Numbered from the stretch's first letter, positions 39,746 to 51,387 are shown. The stretch is DNA of 64,000 nucleotides from Variovorax sp. Root411 (GCF_001425205.1 NZ_LMDW01000016.1:62001-126000); one strand, 5' to 3'. Notes: generated by a model not told the origin, from the sequence alone. Numbers and translations: made by a program.

Positions 39746-40273
39746 ATGTCCTTCGACAAAGTTTCCCCCGGCAAGAACGTCCCCGATGCCTTCAACGTCG
39801 TGATCGAAATCCCGATGAACGCCGATCCGATCAAGTACGAAGTCGACAAGGAATCCGGTGCGATTTTTGTCGACCGCTTCATGACGACGGCCATGTACTA
39901 CCCGGCCAACTACGGCTACGTGCCGCAGACGCTGTCGGGCGACGGCGACCCGGTCGACGTGCTGGTGATTGCCCCGTACCCGCTGCTGCCGGGCGTGGTG
40001 GTGCCGTGCCGCCCCCTGGGCATCCTGATGATGGAAGACGAAGCCGGCGTCGACGGCAAGGTGCTTGCCGTGCCCACCGACAAGGTGCTGCCGATCTACA
40101 GCCACTGGAAGTCGGTCGACGACGTGAACCCGATGCGCCTGAAGGCCATCAGCCACTTTTTCGAGCACTACAAGGACCTGGAAGCCGGCAAGTGGGTCAA
40201 GGTGCTGGGCTGGGAAGGCATCGACGCGGCCAAGAAGGAAATCCTGGACGGCATCGCCGCCTACAAGAAGTAG
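39746..40273 (+). CDS. ppa: Inorganic pyrophosphatase (soluble, family I)
   Basis: A 175-residue cytosolic family I pyrophosphatase. The active-site signature is DGDPVDVLV, with upstream [17 protein letters not shown] and [12 protein letters not shown]. It hydrolyses the pyrophosphate released by biosynthesis. It is divergent from the membrane pyrophosphatase gene, with about 250 bases between the starts (39493-39745) that must hold both promoters; I could not assign -10/-35 boxes there. A longer in-frame extension upstream reads into that promoter region and is rejected. Confidence 0.97.
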   Translation: MSFDKVSPGKNVPDAFNVVIEIPMNADPIKYEVDKESGAIFVDRFMTTAMYYPANYGYVPQTLSGDGDPVDVLVIAPYPLLPGVVVPCRPLGILMMEDEAGVDGKVLAVPTDKVLPIYSHWKSVDDVNPMRLKAISHFFEHYKDLEAGKWVKVLGWEGIDAAKKEILDGIAAYKK

Positions 40274-40347
40274 GCCGCTCCAGTTCGAACTGGCGCGTGC
40301 GGGTGCAAGGCCCGCAGTCCGGCCTCATTGCAGCCCGGAATGGCAAC

Positions 40348-41517
40348 TCAGGCGGACCTGAAGGGGCTGCGCTCGCCCAGGTGGTCCATGTAGTTCTCGA
40401 TGCCCGCGCCCTCGCGCTCCAGGAAGCGCTCGACCGCATCGGCGAACGAGGGATGCGCCAGCCAGTGGGCGCTGGTGGTCTTCACCGGCATCAGCGCGCG
40501 CGCCATCTTGTGCTCGCCCTGGGCGCCGCCCTCGAAGCGCTGGGCACCATGTTCGATGCACCAGGCCAGCGGCTGGTAGTAGCAGGCCTCGAAATGCAGG
40601 CAGTCGACGCGCTCCAGCGCACCCCAGTAGCGGCCATAGGCAACCAGCGGCTTGTCGGGTTGCGTCGAAAGGGCGATCAGGCTGGCGGCCATCGGCTTGC
40701 CGTTGCGCTCGGCGACGAACAGCAGCCAGGCCTCGGGCATGGTGCTGGCCATGCGCCGGAAGAAGTCGCGCGTGAGGTAGGGCGGGTTGCCATGCTCGCG
40801 GTAGGTGCGTTCGTAGCAGCGGTAGAAGAAATCCCAATCGGCCTTCGAGATGTCGGCGCCGCGCGACCAGCGGAAGCTCACGCCCGCGTCGGCCACTTTG
40901 CGGCGCTCCTGGCGGATCTTCTTGCGCTTGTCGTGGGCCAAGCTGGCGAGGAAGGCGTCGAAGTCGGCGTATCCGGTGCCGGCCGTGGATGCCGTGTTCG
41001 TCCAGTGGAATTGCACGGTGTTGCGCAGCATCAGGCCGGCTTCGGCGCAGGCGGCGATGTCCGCCTCGGCGCCGAACAGCAGGTGCAGCGACGACAGTTC
41101 TTCCTGTTTACACAGCGCGACGAGCCCTTGCACCAGCAATGTGCGGCTCTGCGCGTCGTGCGCCAGCAGCCGCGTGCCGGGCACGGGCGTGAACGGCACG
41201 GCGACCACGGCCTTCGGGTAGTAGGCCAGCCCGTGCTGTTCGTAGGCGTTGGCCCAGGCCCAGTCGAACACGTACTCGCCGTAGGAGTGGTCCTTGATGT
41301 AGAACGGGCACGCCGCCTGCAACTGCTCACCTTGCCACAGCGTGACGAACTGCGGCACCCATCCGCTGTCCGGCGAGGCGCTGCGGCTGTCGTTCAGCGC
41401 CGCAAGGTATTCGTGGCGCATGAAGGGCGAGGGCTCGGCCTCGGCGGCCAGCAGCGCGTTCCATGCTTCCGGGCTCACGTCCGACGGCGACGACAGAACC
41501 CGAATGACATAATCGTT
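40348..41517 (-). CDS. FemAB/GNAT-like acyltransferase family protein (COG3146, PF04339)
   Basis: A 389-residue protein matching the COG3146 group: SPFMRHEYLAALNDSRS near the N-terminus, the basic LAHDKRKKIRQERRKV in the middle, and FEGGAQGEHKMARALMPVKTTSAHW near the end. These proteins have a GNAT/FemAB fold and are predicted to join an acyl or amino acid to an acceptor; the real substrate is not known. I prefer a TTG start at 41517 (then NDYVIRVLS), with a purine-rich AAGGAAGAAAAAGG upstream, because the ATG at 41559 lies inside the divergent nadE gene. Confidence 0.78.
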   Translation of the reverse strand, partial: NDYVIRVLSSPSDVSPEAWNALLAAEAEPSPFMRHEYLAALNDSRSASPDSGWVPQFVTLWQGEQLQAACPFYIKDHSYGEYVFDWAWANAYEQHGLAYYPKAVVAVPFTPVPGTRLLAHDAQSRTLLVQGLVALCKQEELSSLHLLFGAEADIAACAEAGLMLRNTVQFHWTNTASTAGTGYADFDAFLASLAHDKRKKIRQERRKVADAGVSFRWSRGADISKADWDFFYRCYERTYREHGNPPYLTRDFFRRMASTMPEAWLLFVAERNGKPMAASLIALSTQPDKPLVAYGRYWGALERVDCLHFEACYYQPLAWCIEHGAQRFEGGAQGEHKMARALMPVKTTSAHWLAHPSFADAVERFLEREGAGIENYMDHLGERSPFRSA

Positions 41518-41539
41518 CAAGCCTTTTTCTTCCTTCTGT

Positions 41540-43572
<2,033 letters not shown>

Positions 43573-43581
43573 AAAAGCTCG

Positions 43582-43668
43582 CCCCCAGGCTGCGCGCACT
43601 TCGTGTCGCTTCGCCTACCCCCTACCGGGGGCACTACCTGAGGCCCGGCAACGCCGGTTCCTCGGTGT
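43582..43668. repeat. Dispersed GC-rich palindromic repeat, copy 2
   Basis: It matches the element at 10763-10850, with a 34-base identical block at 43582-43615 and the blocks GAGGCCCGGC and GCCGGTTCCTCGGTGT. It lies 9 bases after glnB and 29 bases before the end of the convergent LOG gene. CCCC-TACC-GGGG and CCGGC-AAC-GCCGG complementarities could form hairpins that help end both transcripts. Confidence 0.8.
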
Positions 43669-43697
43669 TTCTGGAAGGGCCCCGGGGCCTGCTTGGA

Positions 43698-44288
43698 TCA
43701 GAGGTTTTCGGAGAGTCGGTCTTCGCGCGGGTGGAGCGGCACTTCGGCGCGCAGCGCCGTGAGCAGTTCGGGCACGTCGGTGCCGGTGCGGATCAGTTCC
43801 ATCTGCCATTCGCCCATGAAGCCCTCGCGCACGCTGTGCGCCAGGAAGCCCAGCAGGCCGTCGTAGTAGCCGGCGGTGTTGAGGATGCCGGTCGGCTTGT
43901 CGTGATAGCCGAGTTGGCGCCAGGTCCAGATCTCGAACAGTTCCTCGAAGGTGCCGATGCCGCCCGGCAGGGCGACGAAGGCGTCGGCGCGCTCGCCCAT
44001 CATGGCCTTGCGCTCGTGCATGGTGTCGACCACATGCAGCTCGTCGCACAGCGGATTGGCCAGTTCCTTATCGACCAGCGCCTTGGGAATGATGCCGACC
44101 ACGCGGCCGCCGGCGAGGCGGGTGGCCTCGGCCACCGTGCCCATCAGGCCGGTGCGGCCGCCGCCGTAGACCAGTTGGCCGCCATGTTGGCCGATCCATT
44201 GGCCGACCGCTTGCGCGGCCTGGGAAAACTCGGGACGCTCGCCGGGGCGCGAGCCGCAATACACGCAGATCGAAAATTCAGGATTCAT
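43698..44288 (-). CDS. LOG family protein (TIGR00730), cytokinin-type phosphoribohydrolase
   Basis: A 196-residue Rossmann-fold protein. It has the family motif PGGIGTFEELFE and the preceding GGGRTGLMGTVAEA and ERKAMM segments. LOG proteins remove ribose-5-phosphate from nucleotide monophosphates such as AMP or cytokinin nucleotides. The start at 44288 (MNPEFSICVYCGS) is supported by family N-termini. It lies 31 bases downstream of dgkA and may be the last gene of the sigma-factor operon. Confidence 0.9.
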   Translation of the reverse strand: MNPEFSICVYCGSRPGERPEFSQAAQAVGQWIGQHGGQLVYGGGRTGLMGTVAEATRLAGGRVVGIIPKALVDKELANPLCDELHVVDTMHERKAMMGERADAFVALPGGIGTFEELFEIWTWRQLGYHDKPTGILNTAGYYDGLLGFLAHSVREGFMGEWQMELIRTGTDVPELLTALRAEVPLHPREDRLSENL

Positions 44289-44319
44289 CCTGCCATCATG
44301 CCGCAGCCCGCAGGCCTGC

Positions 44320-44727
44320 TCATGACATGAAGCGTTGCCACAACGCCGCCGCCCAGATACCCCCGCAGAGCATGAGCGACAGCAGCACCGCGGCGCTGCC
44401 CATGTCCTTGGCGCGCTTGGAAAGGTCGTGCCACTCGGGGCCGATGCGATCAATGGCCGCCTCGACGGCGGTGTTGAGCAACTCGACGATCATCACAAGG
44501 ACCGCACTTCCCGCGAGCAGCGCCACCTCGGTCCAGCCGCGTCCGAGCCAGAAGGCGGCCGGGATCATCACGATCGACATGATGGCTTCCTGGCGGAAGG
44601 CGGGCTCGCTCCAGCCGGCGCGCAGGCCGTGCAGAGAGATCAGCGCGGCATGCCAGACCCGCTCGAGGCCCTTGCGGGCTTTCTGTGGATTGACGGCGGG
44701 ATCGGGGAGCTTGCGCAAGGCACTCAT
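44320..44727 (-). CDS. dgkA: Diacylglycerol kinase
   Basis: A 135-residue membrane protein with three hydrophobic helices. The DgkA signature is clear: ELLNTAVEAAIDRIG followed by HDLSKRAKDMGSAAV. It phosphorylates diacylglycerol to phosphatidic acid in the inner membrane. Its start overlaps the stop of the RDD gene (ATGA). Confidence 0.95.
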   Translation of the reverse strand: MSALRKLPDPAVNPQKARKGLERVWHAALISLHGLRAGWSEPAFRQEAIMSIVMIPAAFWLGRGWTEVALLAGSAVLVMIVELLNTAVEAAIDRIGPEWHDLSKRAKDMGSAAVLLSLMLCGGIWAAALWQRFMS

Positions 44728-45290
44728 CGGCGACTCATCGGTTTGGAGGTGATGAGCCGTGTACCGGCCCAGGCGTCGTGCCAGAACTGGCGCTCGGGGT
44801 GAAAACGCGCCAGCAGCGCCCAGACGGCGACCCAGCCGAAAATCAGGACGGTCGATTCGGCGCCTGACAGCTTGAACGGCGCAATGGCGGCCAGCGGCGG
44901 CAGAAACCAGACCCAGCTCAGCAGGTAGCGCCCCAATGCCCGGCGCTGGCTGACGGGCCGTCCGTGTGCGTCGACGATGCGGATGTTCCAGGTCTTCATG
45001 GCGAGGGTCTGGCCCTTGGTCCAGAACCAGACGAAGTACACGCCGAACACCACGAAAAGAAAAGCCTGGAAAAGATGGCGCCGCGAATCCATGGCATCGC
45101 GCATCTGGCCCAGCGTGCTGAAGAGCCAGCCTGAAACGAACACCACGGCAAACAGCAGCATGCCCTCATAGAGCCAGCAGGCCATGCGGCGCCAGAGGCC
45201 CGGCACTATCGATACAGGAGCGTTGGTCGCTGGAGGAGTCTGCGAGGCGGCCTGATCGGAGCCCGACGCCTCGGGAGAGCTGGAAACCAT
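44724..45290 (-). CDS. RDD family membrane protein
   Basis: A 188-residue protein starting MVSSSPEASG, with the RDD-family layout: GLWRRMACWLYEGMLLF, two or three hydrophobic helices, then GQTLAMKTWNIRIVDAHGRPVS. Members are small membrane proteins of mostly unknown or transport-related role. Ser/Ala-rich residues 1-35 are probably disordered. It sits between DUF3106 and dgkA with a 13-base upstream gap and an ATGA overlap downstream. Confidence 0.83.
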   Translation of the reverse strand: MVSSSPEASGSDQAASQTPPATNAPVSIVPGLWRRMACWLYEGMLLFAVVFVSGWLFSTLGQMRDAMDSRRHLFQAFLFVVFGVYFVWFWTKGQTLAMKTWNIRIVDAHGRPVSQRRALGRYLLSWVWFLPPLAAIAPFKLSGAESTVLIFGWVAVWALLARFHPERQFWHDAWAGTRLITSKPMSRR

Positions 45291-45303
45291 CGGAGCCTCG
45301 GGA

Positions 45304-46137
45304 TCAGGGAGCAGAGGGAGGTGCCTCGGCCGCAGAAGACGGCGCCGGTACCTGGGCTTCCGCCGGAACCGGCGCGGGCGTGGCGCTGGTTGTCGCGGGT
45401 GCCGCAGGCGTGACGGAAACCGCCGGTGTCGTTGCCGCGGGGGCGCGCTCCAGCGGTGAGGCCACAAGGATCGTTGCGGGCCCGGCTGCGGGCGTCGGTG
45501 CCAGCAGGATTCTGGGCGTGTGCTGCCCTGCAGGCGTGACGGCCGGCACTGGCACGAGCTTCTGGGACGAAACCGGCCGCACGGGAATGGCTGCCCCACG
45601 TGGCTTGGGCGGGGCGCGTTCTGCAAGCTTGCGCTTTTCTTCCTCGCTCAAGGCTTGGTACTGCTCCCATTTGACCTTGCGCTCGTCGGGTGAAATGCGC
45701 TTGACCTCGGCGAAGTTCAGGCGAGCCTGCGCACGTTGCTGGTTGCTCAGGGCGGCCCATTCGATCATGCGGCTGTGCAGGGTGGACTGATCTTCGGTCG
45801 ACATGCTCGCGTAGTTGCGAGACAGCGCCAGCCATTTCCTTTTCTGGCCGACATTCAGCGTGTTCCAGTGAACGCTTAGCGGCTTGAGGGCCTGCTGCTG
45901 CTCGGCCGTGAGTTCGTTCCAGAGTGGCTTTGTGGTCGAGACGGCCTTCGGGCTGGTGGCCGACGCGGAACTTCCCGGGGCCGGGCCCTTGATCGCCGCC
46001 TCGGTGTGGGGCTGGGCGTTGGCGAGCGTCAGGCCGAAGGCTGCGACCGCAAGCGCACCCGCCCAAACGACTGCGCCCGCCTGGAGCGGGCGCAACGGAC
46101 GGGGAGTGTTCACGCTGGAGATGGAATGGCGTCGCAT
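45304..46137 (-). CDS. DUF3106 domain-containing exported protein
   Basis: A 277-residue protein with an N-terminal signal or anchor helix (GAVVWAGALAVAAFGLTLA, cleavage near ANA). The DUF3106 repeat-like helices are visible: LWNELTAEQQQALKPLSVHW and then KRKWLALSRNYASMS and RMIEWAALSNQQRAQARLNF. The last 110 residues are Pro/Ala/Thr-rich and look disordered. The function of DUF3106 is unknown. It lies in the ECF sigma operon. Confidence 0.82.
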   Translation of the reverse strand: MRRHSISSVNTPRPLRPLQAGAVVWAGALAVAAFGLTLANAQPHTEAAIKGPAPGSSASATSPKAVSTTKPLWNELTAEQQQALKPLSVHWNTLNVGQKRKWLALSRNYASMSTEDQSTLHSRMIEWAALSNQQRAQARLNFAEVKRISPDERKVKWEQYQALSEEEKRKLAERAPPKPRGAAIPVRPVSSQKLVPVPAVTPAGQHTPRILLAPTPAAGPATILVASPLERAPAATTPAVSVTPAAPATTSATPAPVPAEAQVPAPSSAAEAPPSAP

Positions 46138-46152
46138 TCGGTCGGTGAAGGT

Positions 46153-46578
46153 TCAGTCGGAGGCGCTGTCGGCCTTCAGGAATTGAGCGAAACCCGGGTC
46201 GGTATAGGCGGCTGGCGGCAGGTCGCCCGTCAGCAGCGCGGAATCCACCTCGGCCAGTTCGCTGGCGCGATCGTCGTCCTGCATCGCGCTGATGGCGATC
46301 AGGCCGGCCACGAGCGCGATCAGCGGCACCACGGAGCCGATGCGGGTCCACCAGCTGCCACCCATCGTGAGCGTGTGACCCGACTGCACCGCCACAGGCG
46401 CGGTTCGCAGCTGCGGAGGCAGCTTGCGCGCGGCTACGGCCTGCGCGCGCGCCACGCGAAGCCGTTCGCCGATGTCGTGCGGCAACTCCTGATTGCCGGC
46501 CGAAAGGCGGGCAACCAGACGCTGGCCGAACTGGTCTTCGGCGATGCTGGAAATTGAGGTTGGAACCTTAGTGTTCAT
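46153..46578 (-). CDS. DUF3619 family membrane protein, possible anti-sigma partner
   Basis: A 141-residue protein with a soluble N-terminal half (FGQRLVARLSAGNQELPHDI, then RVARAQAVAARK) and one transmembrane helix at about 97-117 (GSVVPLIALVAGLIAISAM), then a short acidic exterior part. Start overlaps the stop of the ECF sigma gene (ATGA). A single-pass membrane protein coupled to an ECF sigma factor suggests an anti-sigma role; this is inference from context, and the protein lacks an obvious zinc anti-sigma motif. Confidence 0.78.
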   Translation of the reverse strand: MNTKVPTSISSIAEDQFGQRLVARLSAGNQELPHDIGERLRVARAQAVAARKLPPQLRTAPVAVQSGHTLTMGGSWWTRIGSVVPLIALVAGLIAISAMQDDDRASELAEVDSALLTGDLPPAAYTDPGFAQFLKADSASD

Positions 46579-47141
46579 AGCGATATTCCCTTGGCCTTGA
46601 GCGCCTTGCTCAGAGCGTGAACGGCTCGCGAACAATGGGTTTTGACGCTGCCCTCGGAGCAGCCCATCGCAGCGGCCGTCTCTGCGACGTCCATTTCCTC
46701 CCAGTAACGCATCAGGAAAGCCTCGCGTTGACGGCCCGGCAGTGCTGCGATCTGTTCCTCGATTTCGTGGAAGACCTGGGCGCGGCGGGTCGTGTCTTCG
46801 GCGCTCTCCGATTCCCTAGAGTCGGTCGGCGAGACGAAGTTCTCCAGCAGGTCGAAATCTCCGTCGTCGTCGATCGACTCGAAATCGCTGAGGTTGGAGA
46901 ACAGGGCGCGCCGGGTCTTCTGGCGGCGGAACCAGTCGAGCGTGCAGTTCGACAGGATGCGCTGGAACAGCATCGGCAGCTCGGCCGGGGGCTTGTCGCC
47001 GTAGTGCTGCGCCAGCTTCATCATGCTGTCCTGCACGATATCGAGCGCCGCTTCTTCATCCCGCACGTGGTAGACCGAGCGCTTGAAAGCGCGCCGTTCG
47101 ACGCTTTTCAGGAAGTCGGAGAGTTCTTGTTCAGTGGCCAA
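46575..47141 (-). CDS. RNA polymerase ECF-type sigma factor
   Basis: A 188-residue sigma-70 family protein. Region 2 is seen in EEAALDIVQDSMMKLAQHY and PMLFQRILSNCTLDWFRRQK. Region 4 is seen in LPGRQREAFLMRYWEEMDVAETAAAMGCSEGSVKTHCSRA. An acidic stretch (DFESIDDDGDFDLLEN) links the two. It heads the minus-strand operon with DUF3619, DUF3106, RDD, dgkA and perhaps the LOG gene. It is divergent from ilvB. Confidence 0.93.
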   Translation of the reverse strand: MATEQELSDFLKSVERRAFKRSVYHVRDEEAALDIVQDSMMKLAQHYGDKPPAELPMLFQRILSNCTLDWFRRQKTRRALFSNLSDFESIDDDGDFDLLENFVSPTDSRESESAEDTTRRAQVFHEIEEQIAALPGRQREAFLMRYWEEMDVAETAAAMGCSEGSVKTHCSRAVHALSKALKAKGISL

Positions 47142-47435
47142 GCGAGAGGGGGCGCGAAAGGCGCGCCGCGTGGGAAAGGGGGTCTGGCGATTGCGTACGT
47201 CGCGTGTGTGTTTATCGCCGCGGATTATGCCTTTGTAGCTTTACAAGGCAGCTGAAGCGAATCTGAACGCCCGGAAATGCCATAATCCGCCTTGCAAGTC
47301 AAAAGGCAAACGGGTCACGGTCCGGCGGAACATCAGTCCGCTCATGGCTTTGGCCTCAAGTCCTGGCGCGGCCCCACAAGGGTTGGCAAGGGGCACCCAA
47401 GGTATTTCGTTCCCGAAATAACACAAAGGTTGATC
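47142..47435. promoter_or_regulatory. Divergent promoter region, ECF sigma factor / ilvB leader
   Basis: These 294 bases separate the sigma gene from ilvB. A near-palindrome (GCCTTTGTA-GCTT-TACAAGGC, about 47229-47249) could bind a regulator. CATAAT at 47281-47286 could be an ilvB -10. A small hairpin TATTTCG-TTCC-CGAAATA at 47403-47420 lies just before the ilvB ribosome binding site (AAAGG). I found no branched-chain-rich leader peptide here, unlike at leuA. Confidence 0.45.
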
Positions 47436-49220
47436 ATGGAAATCTCCAAGGCGGAAATCGCTTCCGCAGCAGCCGCGTCCTCAGGCGCAGGCAATACGAC
47501 GCAAGAACTCATGGGCGCTGAAGTGCTGGTCAAGGCACTGCAGGCCGAAGGCGTCCAGTACGTCTGGGGCTACCCGGGCGGCGCCGTTCTCTACATCTAC
47601 GACGCGTTCTACAAGCAGGACACCATCCAGCACGTGCTGGTGCGTCACGAGCAGGCAGCCGTCCACGCGGCCGACGGCTATGCGCGCGCCACCGGCGACG
47701 TCGGCGTGGCGCTGGTCACCTCCGGTCCCGGCCTGACCAATGCGGTCACCGGCATCGCCACGGCGTACATGGACTCGATCCCGATGGTGATCATCTCGGG
47801 TCAGGTGCCAACGGCCGCCATCGGCCTCGACGCCTTCCAGGAATGCGACACGGTCGGCATCACCCGTCCCATCGTCAAGCACAACTTCCTCGTCAAGGAT
47901 CCGAAGGATCTGGCCATGACGATGAAGAAGGCCTTCCACATCGCACGCAGCGGCCGCCCAGGCCCGGTGGTGGTGGACGTGCCCAAGGACGTTTCCTTCA
48001 AGAAGACGCCTTACGCCGGCTATCCCGACAAGGTCGAGATGCGCTCGTATAACCCGGTTCGCAAGGGCCATGGCGGGCAGATCCGCAAGGCGCTGCAACT
48101 GCTGCTGGCCGCCAAGCGTCCCTACATCTATACCGGCGGCGGCGTGCTGCTGGGCAATGCCACCAACGAGTTGCGCACGCTCGTCGACATGCTCGGCTAC
48201 CCGGTCACGAACACGCTGATGGGCCTGGGCGCCTATCCGGCGAGCGACCGCAAGTTCCTGGGCATGCTGGGCATGCACGGCACCATCGAAGCCAACAACG
48301 CGATGCAGAACTGCGACGTGCTGCTGGCCGTGGGCGCGCGCTTCGACGACCGTGTCATCGGCAACCCCAAGCACTTCGCGCAGAACGAACGCAAGATCAT
48401 CCACGTCGACATCGACCCGTCGAGCATCTCCAAGCGCGTGAAGGTCGACATCCCGATTGTCGGCGACGTGAAGGACGTGCTCACCGAACTCATCTCGATG
48501 ATCCGCGAGAGCACCACCAAGCCCGACGCCGGCGCGCTGGCCGACTGGTGGAAGACCATCGAAGCCTGGCGCTCGCGCGACTGCCTCAAGTACGACCGCG
48601 GCAACAAGGACGTGATCAAGCCGCAGTACGTGGTCGAGACGCTCTGGAACATGACCAAGGATGCCGACGCGTACATCACGTCGGACGTGGGCCAGCACCA
48701 GATGTGGGCTGCCCAGTACTACCGCTTCGACGAGCCGCGCCGCTGGATCAACTCGGGCGGCCTGGGCACCATGGGCGTTGGCATTCCCTACGCCATGGGC
48801 ATCAAGCTCGCGAAGCCCGATTCGGAAGTGTTCACCATCACCGGCGAAGGCTCGGTGCAGATGTGCATCCAGGAACTTTCCACCTGCCTGCAATACAACA
48901 CGCCGATCAAGATCTGCTCGCTCAACAACCGCTACCTGGGCATGGTGCGCCAGTGGCAGGAGATCGAATACTCCGGCCGCTACAGCCACAGCTACATGGA
49001 CGCACTGCCCAACTTCGTCAAGCTCGCCGAGGCCTATGGCCACGTCGGCATGCTGATCGAGCGTCCACAAGACGTGGAGCCCGCGCTGCGCGAAGCACGC
49101 AAGCTCAAGGACCGTACGGTGTTCATGGACTTCCGCACCGACCCCACCGAGAACGTGTTCCCGATGGTGAAGGCCGGCATGGGCATCACCGAGATGCTGA
49201 TGGGTTCCGAGGATCTCTGA
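47436..49220 (+). CDS. ilvB: Acetolactate synthase, large (catalytic) subunit
   Basis: A 594-residue thiamine diphosphate enzyme. The N-terminal domain has VWGYPGGAVLYIYDAFY and the catalytic glutamate in VRHEQAAVHAADGYARA. The cofactor-binding motif is GEGSVQM...SLNNRY, with Glu in place of the more common Asp of GDG. It condenses pyruvate, or pyruvate with 2-oxobutyrate, in valine, leucine and isoleucine synthesis. The start at 47436 follows AAAGGTTGATC; the first 33 residues (Ala/Ser-rich) precede the conserved region. ilvN follows after 110 bases. Confidence 0.96.
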   Translation: MEISKAEIASAAAASSGAGNTTQELMGAEVLVKALQAEGVQYVWGYPGGAVLYIYDAFYKQDTIQHVLVRHEQAAVHAADGYARATGDVGVALVTSGPGLTNAVTGIATAYMDSIPMVIISGQVPTAAIGLDAFQECDTVGITRPIVKHNFLVKDPKDLAMTMKKAFHIARSGRPGPVVVDVPKDVSFKKTPYAGYPDKVEMRSYNPVRKGHGGQIRKALQLLLAAKRPYIYTGGGVLLGNATNELRTLVDMLGYPVTNTLMGLGAYPASDRKFLGMLGMHGTIEANNAMQNCDVLLAVGARFDDRVIGNPKHFAQNERKIIHVDIDPSSISKRVKVDIPIVGDVKDVLTELISMIRESTTKPDAGALADWWKTIEAWRSRDCLKYDRGNKDVIKPQYVVETLWNMTKDADAYITSDVGQHQMWAAQYYRFDEPRRWINSGGLGTMGVGIPYAMGIKLAKPDSEVFTITGEGSVQMCIQELSTCLQYNTPIKICSLNNRYLGMVRQWQEIEYSGRYSHSYMDALPNFVKLAEAYGHVGMLIERPQDVEPALREARKLKDRTVFMDFRTDPTENVFPMVKAGMGITEMLMGSEDL

Positions 49221-49330
49221 TCCGCGGAGCATTTTTCTCTCGCTCAACTTTTACTGACGAATCTATTGCCCGCCAAGCCCACGCATTACCGTGCGCGGGG
49301 GAGGGCGGCGAAAAGAGGAGTCATGCAAAC

Positions 49331-49822
49331 ATGAAACACATCATTGCAGTGCTGCTGGAAAACGAGCCGGGTGCTCTTTCCCGCGTGGTGGGCCTGTTCT
49401 CGGCCCGCGGCTACAACATCGAATCGCTGACGGTCGCGCCCACGGAGGACCCGAGCCTCTCGCGCATGACCATCGTCACGACCGGTTCCGACGACGTGAT
49501 CGAGCAGATCACCAAGCACCTGAACCGCCTGATCGAAGTCGTGAAGGTCGTCGACCTGACCGAAGGCGCCTACACCGAGCGCGAGCTCATGATGGTGAAG
49601 GTGCGCGCGGTCGGCAAGGAGCGCGAGGAAATGATGCGCATGGCCGAAATTTTTCGCGGCCGCATCATCGACGTGACCGACAAGAGCTACACCATCGAAC
49701 TCACCGGCGACCATGGCAAGAACGACGCTTTTCTGGAAGCGATCGAACGTAGCGCTATCCTCGAAACTGTCCGTACCGGTGCCAGCGGCATCGGCCGCGG
49801 CGAGCGCATTCTGCGCGTGTAG
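49331..49822 (+). CDS. ilvN: Acetolactate synthase, small (regulatory) subunit
   Basis: A 163-residue protein with the ACT domain opening MKHIIAVLLENEPGALSRVV and GLFSARGYNIESLTVAPTED. It stimulates IlvB and carries valine feedback inhibition. The C-terminal half (GRIIDVTDKSYTIELTG) is also typical. A GAGGAG lies about ten bases before the start. The symbol ilvH is used for the same protein in some genomes. Confidence 0.95.
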   Translation: MKHIIAVLLENEPGALSRVVGLFSARGYNIESLTVAPTEDPSLSRMTIVTTGSDDVIEQITKHLNRLIEVVKVVDLTEGAYTERELMMVKVRAVGKEREEMMRMAEIFRGRIIDVTDKSYTIELTGDHGKNDAFLEAIERSAILETVRTGASGIGRGERILRV

Positions 49823-49875
49823 GAGGGTGAAGGCGCCCTCAGTTCATCCGTTCATCCACACATGAGGCAAAAGTG

Positions 49876-50136
49876 ATGCGAGGTCTGCTCGGTTTCGACA
49901 GGATGGTGACTCCCGCGATCGTCCGGGTGCTCTACTTTCTCGGCCTGCTGGGCGTGATCGTCCTTGCGGGGGCGGCGCTCTACCAGCGCCAGTACCTGCC
50001 GGCCTTCACGTTCCTGATCTTCGGTGCCATCGGTGTTCGCATCTACAGCGAACTGCTCATCGTGCTGTTCCGCATCCACGACAGCCTCGTGTCCATCAAC
50101 CAGCAAATGAAGGACCGGAATTCCTCCGGCCTTTGA
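49876..50136 (+). CDS. DUF4282 domain-containing small membrane protein
   Basis: An 86-residue protein with two hydrophobic helices (about 17-37 and 44-65). The pattern LGFDRMVTPAIVRVLYFLG, ending RIYSELLIVLFRIHDSL, is the DUF4282 signature. The function is unknown. It sits between ilvN and ilvC. An in-frame GTG three bases earlier is possible. Confidence 0.82.
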   Translation: MRGLLGFDRMVTPAIVRVLYFLGLLGVIVLAGAALYQRQYLPAFTFLIFGAIGVRIYSELLIVLFRIHDSLVSINQQMKDRNSSGL

Positions 50137-50144
50137 GTGAAATT

Positions 50145-50174
50145 CACCCGCTCTGCGGGTGCTTGAGATTTTTT
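50145..50174 (+). promoter_or_regulatory. Hairpin and T-run before ilvC
   Basis: A perfect 7-bp stem (CACCCGC/GCGGGTG, 50145-50151 and 50155-50161, three-base loop) is followed after seven bases by six T (50169-50174). The gap before the T run makes it a weak terminator at best. It could partly uncouple ilvC from the upstream genes. Confidence 0.45.
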
Positions 50175-50176
50175 AG

Positions 50177-51202
<1,026 letters not shown>

Positions 51203-51240
51203 TCTTGCCGGCGAGAGGGTGCTTTCGGCACCCATTTCCC

Positions 51241-51268
51241 AAGGGCCACCCGTCGCGGTGGCCCTTTT
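51241..51268 (+). terminator. Intrinsic terminator after ilvC
   Basis: A perfect 10-bp stem (AAGGGCCACC at 51241-51250 with its complement at 51257-51266, loop of six) runs into TTTTGTTTG. It starts 38 bases after the ilvC stop codon and should end the ilv transcript. Confidence 0.9.
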
Positions 51269-51387
51269 GTTTGCAGGGGCCGAAGAGCTCCCCTGAACTA
51301 CACTGCAAGCCATGCGACTCACAGACATAGATGCTATCGAATGGATAGCGGACCGCGTAGCGCCCACAGGGGACGGAGGCCATTCCA

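Noticed and set aside
47292-47435. Possible ilv leader peptide before ilvB
   Set aside because: No frame in the region is rich in Ile, Val or Leu, and no terminator with a T-run precedes ilvB.
49323-49334. ATG-CAA-ACA-TGA mini reading frame overlapping the ilvN start
   Set aside because: The GAGGAG sequence is too close to its ATG (two bases) and well enough placed for ilvN, so a coupling role is not supported.
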